Translations under genes and position numbers: made by a program | Shown: positions 43,840 to 51,917 of the stretch, piece by piece | How the letters are laid out: every line of letters starts with the position of its first letter | How positions within the stretch are numbered: the first letter of the stretch is position 1 | Assembly: GCA_903642325.1 (NCBI GenBank) | Contig: CAHJWM010000017.1 | Coordinates: 37,141-101,140, forward strand | Source: Myxococcales bacterium | GTDB taxonomy: Bacteria; Myxococcota_A; Polyangia; Polyangiales; Polyangiaceae | Direction of reading: 5' to 3' | DNA: 64,000 bases | The notes under the pieces: generated by a model | Databases searched by the model: none | Seen by the model: only the letters and a program-made list of their open reading frames with translations | Told to the model about the DNA's origin: nothing

Positions 43840-45387
43840 TTGGCTCAGCCTCGACAACGCATCACCCAAGAACGAGCCATCGGCGGCGGCCCGGCGCGCC
43901 TGATCGTGATGGAGGGACCGCAGGCCGGTCAAAAGTTCAAGATCGACGGCGATGTCGTGATCGGTCGAGCCATCGACTCCACGGTGGTGCTCGAGGAACC
44001 CGAGGTCTCGCGCAGCCACCTGCGCATCACTCGCAGCCACGGCGGTCCATACATGATCGAAGACATGGGGAGCCGCAATGGCACCCTGGTCAACGGCATC
44101 CCCATCCAAAAACAATTTTTGGCGTTCGGGGACAAGATCCAAGTGGGCCCGCGAGTCTTACTATTATTCGCGCCTTTCGATCCGATCGAGGATCAGCTCC
44201 TGCAGCGCCAACGCCTCGAAGCACTGGGCCGGGTCGGCGCTGGCGTCGCTCACGATCTGAACAACATGCTCGGGGCAATCTCGGCAAGCATCGACTTTTT
44301 GGGTCGACTCCCCCCGGAACGCCCGGTCGGGTCCGCCGATGTTCGCGACAGTGTGGCGGACATTCGCACCGCCCTGTCGCAGGCCAGTGAGCTCGCGCGC
44401 GGCATTTTGAAGTTTGCGCGCGGACGCAGCCGTGGGCACGCACTAGTCGACATCTCGGCGGTCTGCCATGAGGTGATCCGGCTCGCCCAACACACCTTCG
44501 ACCGCGCCATCCTGCTAGAGCAGGAGATTACACCGAACCTCGTCGTATCGGGCGATCAAGCCGAGCTTCACCAGGTGATTATGAACCTGTGCCTAAACGC
44601 GCGCGACGCCATGCCTGAAGGCGGCACGTTGCGCATCCGCGCCGACCTCGTCGAGCAGCCAGGAGAGCGCGCGCGCGTGTGCATCACGATCGAGGATTCC
44701 GGGTGCGGCATCGATGCCGAAACGCGAGCTCGTATCTTCGAGCCCTTCTTTACTACGAAGACGGAGGGCGCGGGCTTCGGGCTCGGCTTGTCGACGGCCA
44801 GAGACGTGGTGAACATGCACGGCGGGCAGATCGAGGTGGATAGCGCCCCGGAGCGCGGCACGAGCTTTTTCCTGTATCTGCCGGCCAGCACCGGCCAGCC
44901 GCTGCCGGTGCGTGTCACGAGCGGGCACCGAGAGCTTCGCCCCAAGAGCTCCAAGTCCGCATTGATTTTACTCGTCGACGACGAAGAAGTAGTGCGCCGC
45001 AGCACAGCCCGGCTGCTTCGCCAAGCCGGCCATGAAGTACTCGAGGCTCCTGGTGGCAAGGAAGCCACGCACATCTACGCCAGCGGCGCGCGCTTTCCGG
45101 ATTTGGTGATCTTGGATTTGGACATGCCGTATCTCAACGGTGAGCAAACGCAGCGCGTAATTTTGACGATCGACCCGAGAGCGCGAATCTTGTTCATGTC
45201 TGGCCACGAGGACTTCATCCGCGATAGCTCGACCAGCATTGGTAATGCGGCCGGCTACCTGCGCAAACCCTGCAACGTAGCGCTACTGCTCTCCACGGTG
45301 ATGGATGTGCTGCTCACCGAGCCCGGGAGCTTCGACCGCAAAGAAGACCGAACGAGGCCAGGCGTCGGCTTCGGAACCGAAAGCTAA
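43840..45387 (+). CDS. FHA-domain hybrid histidine kinase with receiver (copy 2)
   Basis: Paralogue of the kinase at 37729, also exactly 515 residues: FHA (VVIGRAIDSTVVLEEP, SRSHLRIT, MGSRNGTLVNG), kinase (GVAHDLNNMLGAISAS, His138; NLCLNARDAMPEGGTL; EDSGCGID; FFTTKTEGAGFGLGL), and receiver (LLVDDEEVVRRS, VILDLDMPYLNGEQ, MSGHE, YLRKPC). The TTG at 43840 is chosen because it aligns with the TTG start of copy 1, placing 17-18 residues before PARLI in both. The open frame runs upstream to 43498 but would overlap the mutarotase gene. Sequences have diverged mostly in the FHA loops and the kinase-receiver linker, suggesting different phosphopeptide partners. Confidence 0.9.
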   Translation: MAQPRQRITQERAIGGGPARLIVMEGPQAGQKFKIDGDVVIGRAIDSTVVLEEPEVSRSHLRITRSHGGPYMIEDMGSRNGTLVNGIPIQKQFLAFGDKIQVGPRVLLLFAPFDPIEDQLLQRQRLEALGRVGAGVAHDLNNMLGAISASIDFLGRLPPERPVGSADVRDSVADIRTALSQASELARGILKFARGRSRGHALVDISAVCHEVIRLAQHTFDRAILLEQEITPNLVVSGDQAELHQVIMNLCLNARDAMPEGGTLRIRADLVEQPGERARVCITIEDSGCGIDAETRARIFEPFFTTKTEGAGFGLGLSTARDVVNMHGGQIEVDSAPERGTSFFLYLPASTGQPLPVRVTSGHRELRPKSSKSALILLVDDEEVVRRSTARLLRQAGHEVLEAPGGKEATHIYASGARFPDLVILDLDMPYLNGEQTQRVILTIDPRARILFMSGHEDFIRDSSTSIGNAAGYLRKPCNVALLLSTVMDVLLTEPGSFDRKEDRTRPGVGFGTES

Positions 45388-46931
45388 AACGCGAGTCGCT
45401 CGCCGGTGGTCGTGACCGCCGCATTCCTGGATTGGGACTGAACCTGAGCGCGGCCGCCCCACACCACGAGCTCCTCGCCCGTCCACACTGCCGCGCCATA
45501 CTCGTGCACCTCGCCCGACGGATAGTCGGCAATCGGCTTCCAATTATTACCGGCGACATCGTAGCTTGCCCCATTCGTTGCAAGCTCGCCCAGACCGTTC
45601 GGCGTAGACTGACCGCCGACAACGGCGATGACTCCTGGTCGGACCATGAAGGCCGCACCCGACCGGCGCACGTAGAGCAGGCGTGCGCTGGGAGCGCCGC
45701 TCGTAGTCATGGTCGTCCAGGTGTTGCCGACCATGTACTTCCCATCGTTGCGCAGACCTGTGTCGTCTCGACCGCCCCAAACGACGAAGTGTGAGCCATC
45801 CCAGACGCCAAAGCTTCCCGATCGAGCGCTCATGCCGCTGCCCAAGCTGGCCCAATGGTCCGCCTTGAGATCGTAAGAAAACGCTTTGTCCTGTCGTGCG
45901 TTTGCAAGATAGCCGCCTTGCAGGTACAGCGCGGCGCCATCGAAGGCGACCGCCGGGGCCAATAGCGCGCCCGGAGCACCGCCATTCGTCGCGGCGGACC
46001 AGCGGCCTGCCTCGAGCCGATCGGCGCCTGCTATCGGGTCGTCTTGTACGCCGATTCCGCCCCAAAATACGGCGCGAGTCCCATCCCAGGTGCCAAACGA
46101 TTGCGCACGGCGCGTGGCGGCGGAGCCCAGGCTAGTCCAGGTCTTTTTCACTGGATCATAGGCGGCCGCATCTTTCAACAGATTGTTCCCGGACGCATCG
46201 ACGCCGCCGTACACGACGACCGTGCTGCCGTTCCAAACCGCAGTCGCCATCGAACGCGGCGTTGGCGTACCAGTGCCTTTGACTACCGAGACCCAGCTGT
46301 CCGTGGCGGGCGAGTAGATTGCGCCCGAATCGAGCGCTCCGTCGTTTGCGTCCAAGCCGCCCCAAATGAATACCGACTTTCCCACGGCCGTGGTGGCGGC
46401 ACGGGTGCGCGCGACGAAGCCCGTCGGCGGCTGAGCCATCTTCGTCCAACCGACAGTGCAGGCGCTCGCGGCGCAGCTGCGACCCGCGTTACACACCCGG
46501 CCGCACGCGCCGCAGTTGTTCGCGTCGGTCGCAGGGTTGGTGCAGCTGCTTGCGCAACAGGTCTGAAGCCCGCTGCACGCGCCGTTGCAGGCTGCGCTGG
46601 ATGCACCGCCGACCGTCGCTGACCCGCCCGCGCCGCCGGAGCTAATGGTGCTCATGCCGCCGGCCGCGTCACTACCACCGGCCGCGCCACTACCACCGGC
46701 CGCGCCACTACCGCCGGCCGCGCCACTACCGCCGGACGAGGGGGCGTCGTCGCCGGCGTTACTGTTCACGCCGCCGCCAACATTCGTGGTCGTCGAGCCC
46801 CCGGCCGCGCTGCCGCCGGCGTCGGGCCCGCCGCCTTCGCCGGGCGAAATCTGGTATTTGTCCGTTAACGCACAGTGCGTGAGCAGCGCGCTCACCCCGC
46901 ACAGCAGTAACGTGGCGGCGCGAACGGTCAC
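45384..46931 (-). CDS. Kelch-repeat lipoprotein with Cys-rich domain
   Basis: A 515-residue exported protein. The signal ends ALLTHC (lipobox LTHC). A Gly/Ser/Ala linker with four GGSGAA-type repeats (about 67-95) leads to a Cys-rich module (CNGACSGLQTCCASSC, NCGACGRVCN) that is common in myxobacterial surface proteins. From about 165 to the end, five to six Kelch-type blades (VFIWGGLDANDGALDS, VVYGGVDASGNN, FWGGIG, VVWGGRDDTG, VVWGGRAQ) predict a beta-propeller. It probably binds a ligand at the cell surface. It is last in a coupled operon behind a TPR protein and a Ser/Thr kinase, and its 3' end overlaps the convergent kinase gene (43840-45387) by four bases. Confidence 0.85.
   Translation of the reverse strand: MTVRAATLLLCGVSALLTHCALTDKYQISPGEGGGPDAGGSAAGGSTTTNVGGGVNSNAGDDAPSSGGSGAAGGSGAAGGSGAAGGSDAAGGMSTISSGGAGGSATVGGASSAACNGACSGLQTCCASSCTNPATDANNCGACGRVCNAGRSCAASACTVGWTKMAQPPTGFVARTRAATTAVGKSVFIWGGLDANDGALDSGAIYSPATDSWVSVVKGTGTPTPRSMATAVWNGSTVVVYGGVDASGNNLLKDAAAYDPVKKTWTSLGSAATRRAQSFGTWDGTRAVFWGGIGVQDDPIAGADRLEAGRWSAATNGGAPGALLAPAVAFDGAALYLQGGYLANARQDKAFSYDLKADHWASLGSGMSARSGSFGVWDGSHFVVWGGRDDTGLRNDGKYMVGNTWTTMTTSGAPSARLLYVRRSGAAFMVRPGVIAVVGGQSTPNGLGELATNGASYDVAGNNWKPIADYPSGEVHEYGAAVWTGEELVVWGGRAQVQSQSRNAAVTTTGERLAF
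46660..46731. repeat. 18-bp tandem repeat inside the Kelch lipoprotein gene
   Basis: Four consecutive 18-base units (CCGGCCGCGYCACTACCR on the plus strand) that encode GGSGAA-type repeats on the minus strand. The units differ at one or two positions. It is a likely length-variable surface linker. Confidence 0.85.
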
Positions 46932-47941
46932 AGCCTACCTGCGATCTGGATGCCGCTCGGAAAGGCGCGCAAGGCAACGTGTTCTTGCGTCGGCTTACCG
47001 AGCGTAAGCAACAAGACGCCCGTGGTCGCGGCCGCCGCGCCCAGGCCGAAGCTCACCCAAGACAGCGTGCGGTTCGTACGCCATCCGTCGATGTCATCGG
47101 CGGAAGATGGCGGACAATTCGGGTGACAGACCGAATCGAGATTCGACTTGCGATGCAAGGCCACGAGGCCCGTGTATGCGCCGACGCCGACGCCCACCAC
47201 GCCCGCACCCAGCGCGATGTAGCCGAGTGTGTGGCGTGTGCTCAGGTTACCTGCCGAAGCCGGCTCAGATGCTGGCGCGCTTGGCTTAGTGACAGAATGG
47301 CTAGGCTGAGCATCGAGCTCGACCAAGTAACTTTGGCCTTCGACCACGTCGAGCTCGCGCGCGGCCCGCATCTGGCCGGCCACGCGCACCGCGAGGTGGT
47401 GGACGCCCGGATCCACAGGCCGTTCTACGCCGAGCAAAGCGGCCGGGGTCGGCCTTTCGTCGATCGTGACCTGAGCGGTGTCACCACTCGTAACCCCCGT
47501 CACGATGAGCTTGAGCCGTGGCACGCGCGCCCGTACCTCTTCCACCTCCTTGTGCGCGGTCTGGACCGCATTGACGTAGGCTTCTGGCGCGTCCCCCGCC
47601 AACTTCATGCGCGCAGTTTGCTCATAGACATCTACTGCTTCCAGCAATTGGCCGAGCTTGGCCAAACTGCGCGCCTGCATCAGCGCGATCGAAGGAGCGG
47701 CTACGAGCTCGTGAGCGCGCCGAAAAAAATCACTGGCATCGGCGTACTGCCCGGCATCGAAAGCCTGCGCTCCTTGCGTCGCCAGGTCACGCGCCGCCGT
47801 GCGCGTTTCCGCGTCGGCGTCGGCATGTGCCGATGTCACGCTGAGCAACAACGAGCAGGCCAGCAGAGCCGCGCAGCGCCGAGCGCGCCCCACACCAGCG
47901 CCGAACGACACCCAAGGGCCGGATCTAAAAGCCAAAGTCAT
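46928..47941 (-). CDS. TPR/PEGA-like membrane protein partnered with the Ser/Thr kinase
   Basis: A protein of about 337 residues. An N-terminal signal (ALLACSLLLSVTSAHADA) is followed by a TPR-like helical region (GAQAFDAGQYADASDFFRRA, QARSLAKLGQLLEAVDVYEQ), a PEGA-like beta domain (LKLIVTGVTSGDTAQVTIDE, VDPGVHHLAVRVAG), and two C-terminal transmembrane segments (YIALGAGVVGVGVGAYTGLV, SFGLGAAAATTGVLLLTLG). Myxobacteria often pair such proteins with Ser/Thr kinases. The ATG at 47941 overlaps the kinase 3' end by 17 bases, and its own stop overlaps the Kelch gene start as ATGA. Confidence 0.78.
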   Translation of the reverse strand: MTLAFRSGPWVSFGAGVGRARRCAALLACSLLLSVTSAHADADAETRTAARDLATQGAQAFDAGQYADASDFFRRAHELVAAPSIALMQARSLAKLGQLLEAVDVYEQTARMKLAGDAPEAYVNAVQTAHKEVEEVRARVPRLKLIVTGVTSGDTAQVTIDERPTPAALLGVERPVDPGVHHLAVRVAGQMRAARELDVVEGQSYLVELDAQPSHSVTKPSAPASEPASAGNLSTRHTLGYIALGAGVVGVGVGAYTGLVALHRKSNLDSVCHPNCPPSSADDIDGWRTNRTLSWVSFGLGAAAATTGVLLLTLGKPTQEHVALRAFPSGIQIAGRL

Positions 47942-49448
47942 AAGAGCGTTTCCCATTGCTGCGAGGGCGAGAGGCCGGAGCCGGACGCGAAGGAGTGACC
48001 ACTGCATGCGCGAAGGCTTTCCCGGGCGCGCCATGCACCGCTGCCGGCGAGGAGGCGGACGCGGTGGCCGCACCCGCGATGGCTTCGGCAAGCGCGCCCG
48101 TCGCTGGCGCGCGCGCGGGCGAAGGGCCTTGGCTGAGCGCGGGGCTGGACGAGCTCGACGAGCTCGATGCGCTCGGCGCCGCGGCCGCCAAGGCCGCGTG
48201 TTGCCCGCGAATCAGCGCGCTCACCGCGAGAATCAAGCCCAGCGCGAGCATCGTGCCCACGACCCAGCCCCAGCGCGCAGGCCGCTCACGAACGGCATGG
48301 GAGCGACGCACGACGGTCGGCGCAGAGCGCGCCGGATCGCGGCTCGTGGCAGGCTCCTTCGGTGACGGGCGGGACGAGCGCCGCGGCATGATTGACGCGA
48401 GGTCCATGCGTACGCCGGACAAGGATCCGTCCAGCCACACGGCCCGGAGGGAGTTTGCGCTGATGTCCTCTTTCACGCCGTGCTCGTACAGCCACAGGGC
48501 AAGCGCCTCGCCCAGCTCGGTCATCGAGGCCCAGCGGTCATTGGGATTCTTCTGCAGGCCGCTCTCGATCACCCGCCACAAGTCGGCATCGCCGGCGGCA
48601 AAATCGGTGGTCGGTAGCACGCCATCGTGGATGATGGCCTGCATCAGGGCGTTGTAGTTAGGACGGTCGAAGGGCATCTTGCCCGTGATCGCCTCGTACA
48701 ATACGACGCACAAAGCCCAAACATCGGCGCGGTGATCGATGTCCTCGCTCCCGGATGCTTGCTCCGGGGACATGTACTCCGGACTACCCAGCGCGACCCC
48801 TTCTTGAGTCAGCTTGCGATCTTCATTGGCGAGCGTCTGATCGACCTTGGCGATGCCGAAGTCCAGGAGCTTGGGTTGTTGGCGCCCAAATTCGTCCCGC
48901 GCGATCAAAATGTTGTCGGGCTTTACATCGCGATGAACGATGCCTTTGTCGTGCGCCGAGCGGAGGCCATCGGCGAGTGGCAAGAGCAGCTGAACCGCTT
49001 GAATTGCCGGCAAACGCAGCTCGCGCCGCAGGATGGCGCCCAGGCTCTCGCCCTGCACGAGCTCCATCACCAAAAATGGATCGGCGCGGCTCGTCCAACC
49101 AAAGTCGAACACGCGCACCATCGCTGGATGCCCGAGACGGGCCGCGGCGTGGGCTTCACGGGCCATGCGCGTCCCGCCCGTGGTCCCTCCGAGGTCCGTG
49201 TGAATCAGCTTCAGAGCCACATCGACGCCGAGCACCAGCGAATGCGCGACCCAGACCACGCCCATGCCGCCGCGCCCGAGCGGCCGCACGAGCTTGTAAC
49301 GATCCGCGATGACCGCGCCTGCCAAATATTCCGTGCGTGGGACGGCAACGCGCGCAACCTTGCGCCCTGTCTCAGACAGCGGGCGCTCCGAAGCACCGAT
49401 CGTTTCCGGAGCTGGTTTGACTGGCGCAGGGGTGATCCGGACGACCAT
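47925..49448 (-). CDS. Membrane-anchored Ser/Thr protein kinase (Hanks type)
   Basis: A eukaryotic-like protein kinase of about 507 residues. PLGRGGMGVVWVA (Gly loop), VALKLI (Lys80), IVHRDVKPDN (catalytic loop, Asp174), LLDFGIAK (Asp196), GSPEYMSPEQ (activation/APE) and DVWALCVVLYE are all intact, so the kinase should be active. After the domain come a basic Ser/Arg/Pro linker, one transmembrane segment (WGWVVGTMLALGLILAVSAL, about 393-413) and an Ala/Ser/Pro extracytoplasmic tail. Starts at 49448 (ATG) and 49508 (ATG) are both possible. It is first of the kinase/TPR/Kelch operon. Its targets could include the FHA kinases 3-12 kb away. Confidence 0.9.
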   Translation of the reverse strand: MVVRITPAPVKPAPETIGASERPLSETGRKVARVAVPRTEYLAGAVIADRYKLVRPLGRGGMGVVWVAHSLVLGVDVALKLIHTDLGGTTGGTRMAREAHAAARLGHPAMVRVFDFGWTSRADPFLVMELVQGESLGAILRRELRLPAIQAVQLLLPLADGLRSAHDKGIVHRDVKPDNILIARDEFGRQQPKLLDFGIAKVDQTLANEDRKLTQEGVALGSPEYMSPEQASGSEDIDHRADVWALCVVLYEAITGKMPFDRPNYNALMQAIIHDGVLPTTDFAAGDADLWRVIESGLQKNPNDRWASMTELGEALALWLYEHGVKEDISANSLRAVWLDGSLSGVRMDLASIMPRRSSRPSPKEPATSRDPARSAPTVVRRSHAVRERPARWGWVVGTMLALGLILAVSALIRGQHAALAAAAPSASSSSSSSSPALSQGPSPARAPATGALAEAIAGAATASASSPAAVHGAPGKAFAHAVVTPSRPAPASRPRSNGKRSYDFGF

Positions 49449-49652
49449 TCCTAAACCGATCAGAACCGCGAATGCGTGACGTGCGACAAGGGGATTGAGG
49501 CTCCTCATCGCCAAACGGCTGAGCAAGATCCGTAATTAACTGCGGACTACAACCACTGCCCTAAAACCACAGCCGCTCACTCGCCGCTCGCGGTCTCCCC
49601 GCTCGACTTTTTTCCCAGTCGATTCGAGATTCGCCCGGCTAAGCCAAGCACC

Positions 49653-49681
49653 AAAACGGCGCGCGGTTGTCCGCGCGCCGT
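49653..49681 (-). terminator. Rho-independent terminator of the EF-hand gene
   Basis: Perfect 11-base inverted repeat ACGGCGCGCGG/CCGCGCGCCGT with a four-base loop. On the minus strand it ends in TTTT. It lies about 43 bases after the EF-hand stop codon, in the right orientation, and upstream of the kinase operon on the same strand, so it should separate the two units. Confidence 0.75.
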
Positions 49682-49723
49682 CTTGTCTGCGCCTCAACAT
49701 GAGACCCAACGAGTGAGTCGCGG

Positions 49724-50455
49724 TCAGATTGCGGCCGGCGTCGGCGTCGGCGAGGCAGAGGGCGCAGGCCCAATGCCGCCATTCTGGTCGCTATCCGGGC
49801 CGCCGTGGTGGCCATGTCCACCATGCCCGTGGCGTGGGAACTTCAGAGTGCCGGAAGCGACCGCGGCCGTGATCTCGGCCTGCGTCACCGCGCCGTTCTT
49901 GTCGGCGTCCGCCACACTCAGATGCTGCCAGCGCTGCTCCCCGACCTCGTCTTTGGTCAAGGCGCCGTCGCTATTTTTGTCCATCTTGGCGAAGCGCTCG
50001 CTCGCGAGCTTTTCGAACGCCGCCTTGCGTTCTTCGGGGCTCACCTTGCCGTCGTGGTCCGTGTCGACCTTGGCCAAGTGCTCGGCCTTCATCTTCTCTT
50101 GGCCAGCTTTGAGCTCGTCCACGCTGAGCACGCCGTCCTGGTTGGTGTCGGCTTGCCCCATGAATTTTTGCATATGTTCCGGCAACTCGGCCACTTGCAA
50201 CGAGCCGTCAGCGTTCTTGTCGAAGCGCTTGACGAGCTGCGCTGGGTCGGGCGGGCCGCGGCGGTGCATGTGCTCGCTGTCCGGCGCGGCATCGGGCGCC
50301 CCCGCCGACGCGACGGGCGCAGCGGATGCTGAAGCTGCGGCCGTGAGCTCGGCCTGCGCGCTTTGATCGACGGGCTCGGTGCTCGCGCCCGAGCAAGCCG
50401 CCATCGACAGGGCCATCAAACCAGAAACGACTGAGCTTATCATCGAGGTGCGCAT
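49724..50455 (-). CDS. EF-hand calcium-binding lipoprotein
   Basis: A 243-residue exported protein. The signal ends ALSMAACSG (lipobox MAAC, Cys20). An Ala/Ser/Pro linker is followed by five DxDxDG-type loops: DKNADGSLQVAE, DTNQDGVLSVDE, DTDHDGKVSPEE, DKNSDGALTKDE and DADKNGAVTQAE, each the 12-residue EF-hand loop with Glu or near-Glu at position 12. It probably binds several Ca ions at the cell surface. A His/Gly stretch (RHGHGGHGHHGG) near the C-terminus may bind other metals. AAGGAG lies ten bases before the ATG. The gene is divergent from the ECF sigma operon, 237 bases away. Confidence 0.86.
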   Translation of the reverse strand: MRTSMISSVVSGLMALSMAACSGASTEPVDQSAQAELTAAASASAAPVASAGAPDAAPDSEHMHRRGPPDPAQLVKRFDKNADGSLQVAELPEHMQKFMGQADTNQDGVLSVDELKAGQEKMKAEHLAKVDTDHDGKVSPEERKAAFEKLASERFAKMDKNSDGALTKDEVGEQRWQHLSVADADKNGAVTQAEITAAVASGTLKFPRHGHGGHGHHGGPDSDQNGGIGPAPSASPTPTPAAI

Positions 50456-50692
50456 GCTGTGGTTCTCCTTGAGTTTCAAATCATCCGACGCCGACCGACG
50501 CCGGCCCCCTACGCGCTCGCCCGCTTTTTTTGGGGGCATTATATTTGTTCAATGGTTACATCACCTTACCGGCTAAAGCCGAGGGCTCCGCCCAACGCTC
50601 TACAAGAAAAGCAACGGCTCGCGTAGGAAGCGCTCGGGAGCCGTCGTCGAACCACGTAAGAAGAGGCAACGTGAACGGCGCGGAGACAAACA

Positions 50693-51223
50693 TTGGACAC
50701 CCTCGAAACGGCCGTCGATCGAGTCCTGCGTGGGGACAGCGCGGCCTTTCAGCTGATCGTGGACGCAACGAGCCGAAAGCTCGTGCGCCTAGGCGCTAGA
50801 ATCATGGGCAATCAAGCAGACGCGGAGGACGTGGTGCAGGAAGCGTACGTGAAAGCCTACCGCGCGCTCACGAAGGGCGGCTTCGATCGCCGCGCGAGCA
50901 CCGCCACCTGGCTGTATCGGATCGTGGTCAACGGCGCCATCGACGCTAAGCGCAGCCGCAAGCGCCGCGGGGAAGCAAGCGATCTACAGCTAGAGAGCGG
51001 CTGGGATGGCGCCGCGCTCGCCGAAGCGCGGGTTGCACTGACCGAGCTCGACGACTGGCTCTCGGCGTTGCCCGCCGAACAGCGCGCGGCCCTCGTACTG
51101 CAGAGCATGGAAGGCTTGAACAACACCGAGATCGCCCAAGTGATGGGCGTGAGCGAGGGCGCAGTGGAGCAGCGCTTGGTGCGCGCCCGCGCCACGCTGC
51201 GCCAGAAAAGGGAAAGCTCGTGA
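50693..51223 (+). CDS. ECF-type RNA polymerase sigma factor
   Basis: A 176-residue sigma-70 group 4 factor. Region 2 has KLVRLGARIMGNQADAEDVV, QEAYVKAYRALT, then ATWLYRIVVNGAID. Region 4 has LPAEQRAALVLQSMEGLNNT and EIAQVMGVSEGAVEQRLVRAR. It has no extra C-terminal domain. The start TTG at 50693 has GGAG eight bases upstream. It leads a three-gene coupled operon with a short membrane protein and a Spy/CnrX-like protein, the usual ECF sigma/anti-sigma/sensor plan. The divergent EF-hand lipoprotein may be part of its regulon. Confidence 0.92.
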   Translation: MDTLETAVDRVLRGDSAAFQLIVDATSRKLVRLGARIMGNQADAEDVVQEAYVKAYRALTKGGFDRRASTATWLYRIVVNGAIDAKRSRKRRGEASDLQLESGWDGAALAEARVALTELDDWLSALPAEQRAALVLQSMEGLNNTEIAQVMGVSEGAVEQRLVRARATLRQKRESS

Positions 51224-51492
51224 CCGACCTTGAAGACATCGATCGACGGCTGGCGCGCTTGCGCGACGCGACGGAGGCAGTCCACGAAAGCCCGGCCTTC
51301 TCGGCGCGCGTTCTGCAAGCGTTGGCGGCCGAGTCAGCGCCCAGCTTTTGGGAAAACGCTTGGTTCTCCTCGCGCCGGTTGCTGCCGGTTGCGGCCGTTG
51401 CGGCGGCGTTGGCGGTGGGCTGGGCCGTCCAAGTCGACCGCTCAGCCGACGACGAGCTCGCCAGCTCCTACGCCTCGGTGGGGTTCGAATGA
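51220..51492 (+). CDS. Putative small anti-sigma factor (single-TM)
   Basis: A 90-residue protein with a charged N-terminal helix (DLEDIDRRLARLRDATEAVH), a Phe/Trp-containing middle (SFWENAWFSSRR) and one transmembrane segment (LLPVAAVAAALAVGWAVQV, about residues 53-71). No zinc-binding HxxxCxxC is seen, so it is not a ZAS-type anti-sigma factor. By position it is the likely membrane tether of the ECF sigma factor. The GTG overlaps the sigma stop (GTGA), and its own stop overlaps the next start (ATGA), so all three are made together. Confidence 0.7.
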   Translation: MTDLEDIDRRLARLRDATEAVHESPAFSARVLQALAAESAPSFWENAWFSSRRLLPVAAVAAALAVGWAVQVDRSADDELASSYASVGFE

Positions 51493-51917
51493 TGGACCGC
51501 GCGAAGCTGAAGGGCTACGGCGCGCTACTCTTGGTTCTCGTGCTCGGCATGTTGCTGGGCGGCGCCGGCTCGCGCGCCCTCCTTCAGCGCCGCTACGCGC
51601 GGCTCTTCAGAGACCGCTTCGCGGTCTTCGAGCATCGCCGCCTGGGTGCGCTATCTCGCCGCTTGGACCTGAACGACGCTCAAGAGGACAGCGTGCGTGC
51701 CGTGATGAGCAAGTACGGCCAGCAGCGCCGCCAGCTCACGCGCGAGATCATGGACCGCTGCGGCGCGCCATTGCGCGTCCAAAAGGCGCAGATGGACGGC
51801 GAGATCCGCACGCTCTTGAAACCCGATCAACAAGCCCGCTACGACGCCTTGATCCGCGACAGCAACAGCCGCCCGCCTAGCCCCGGCGACGGAGCTCCGC
51901 TCGACCCCCTGCCCTGA
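51489..51917 (+). CDS. Periplasmic Spy/CpxP/CnrX-like sensor protein
   Basis: A protein of about 142 residues. An N-terminal transmembrane segment (GALLLVLVLGMLLGGAGSRA) is followed by an all-helical, Arg-rich periplasmic domain: LGALSRRLDLNDAQEDSVRA, SKYGQQRRQLTREIMDRCGA and GEIRTLLKPDQQARYDALI. LxLxxxQ and LKPDQQARYD are the LTxxQ features of Spy/CpxP/CnrX proteins, which sense periplasmic metals or misfolding and signal to the anti-sigma factor. The start ATG overlaps the preceding stop, and the next codon (51492) is also ATG. It gives the operon its probable input. Confidence 0.8.
   Translation: MMDRAKLKGYGALLLVLVLGMLLGGAGSRALLQRRYARLFRDRFAVFEHRRLGALSRRLDLNDAQEDSVRAVMSKYGQQRRQLTREIMDRCGAPLRVQKAQMDGEIRTLLKPDQQARYDALIRDSNSRPPSPGDGAPLDPLP

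Noticed and set aside
46660..46731. CRISPR-like array
   Set aside because: Contiguous 18-base units without spacers, in frame within a protein gene. The ffh array at 13524 was rejected for the same reason.
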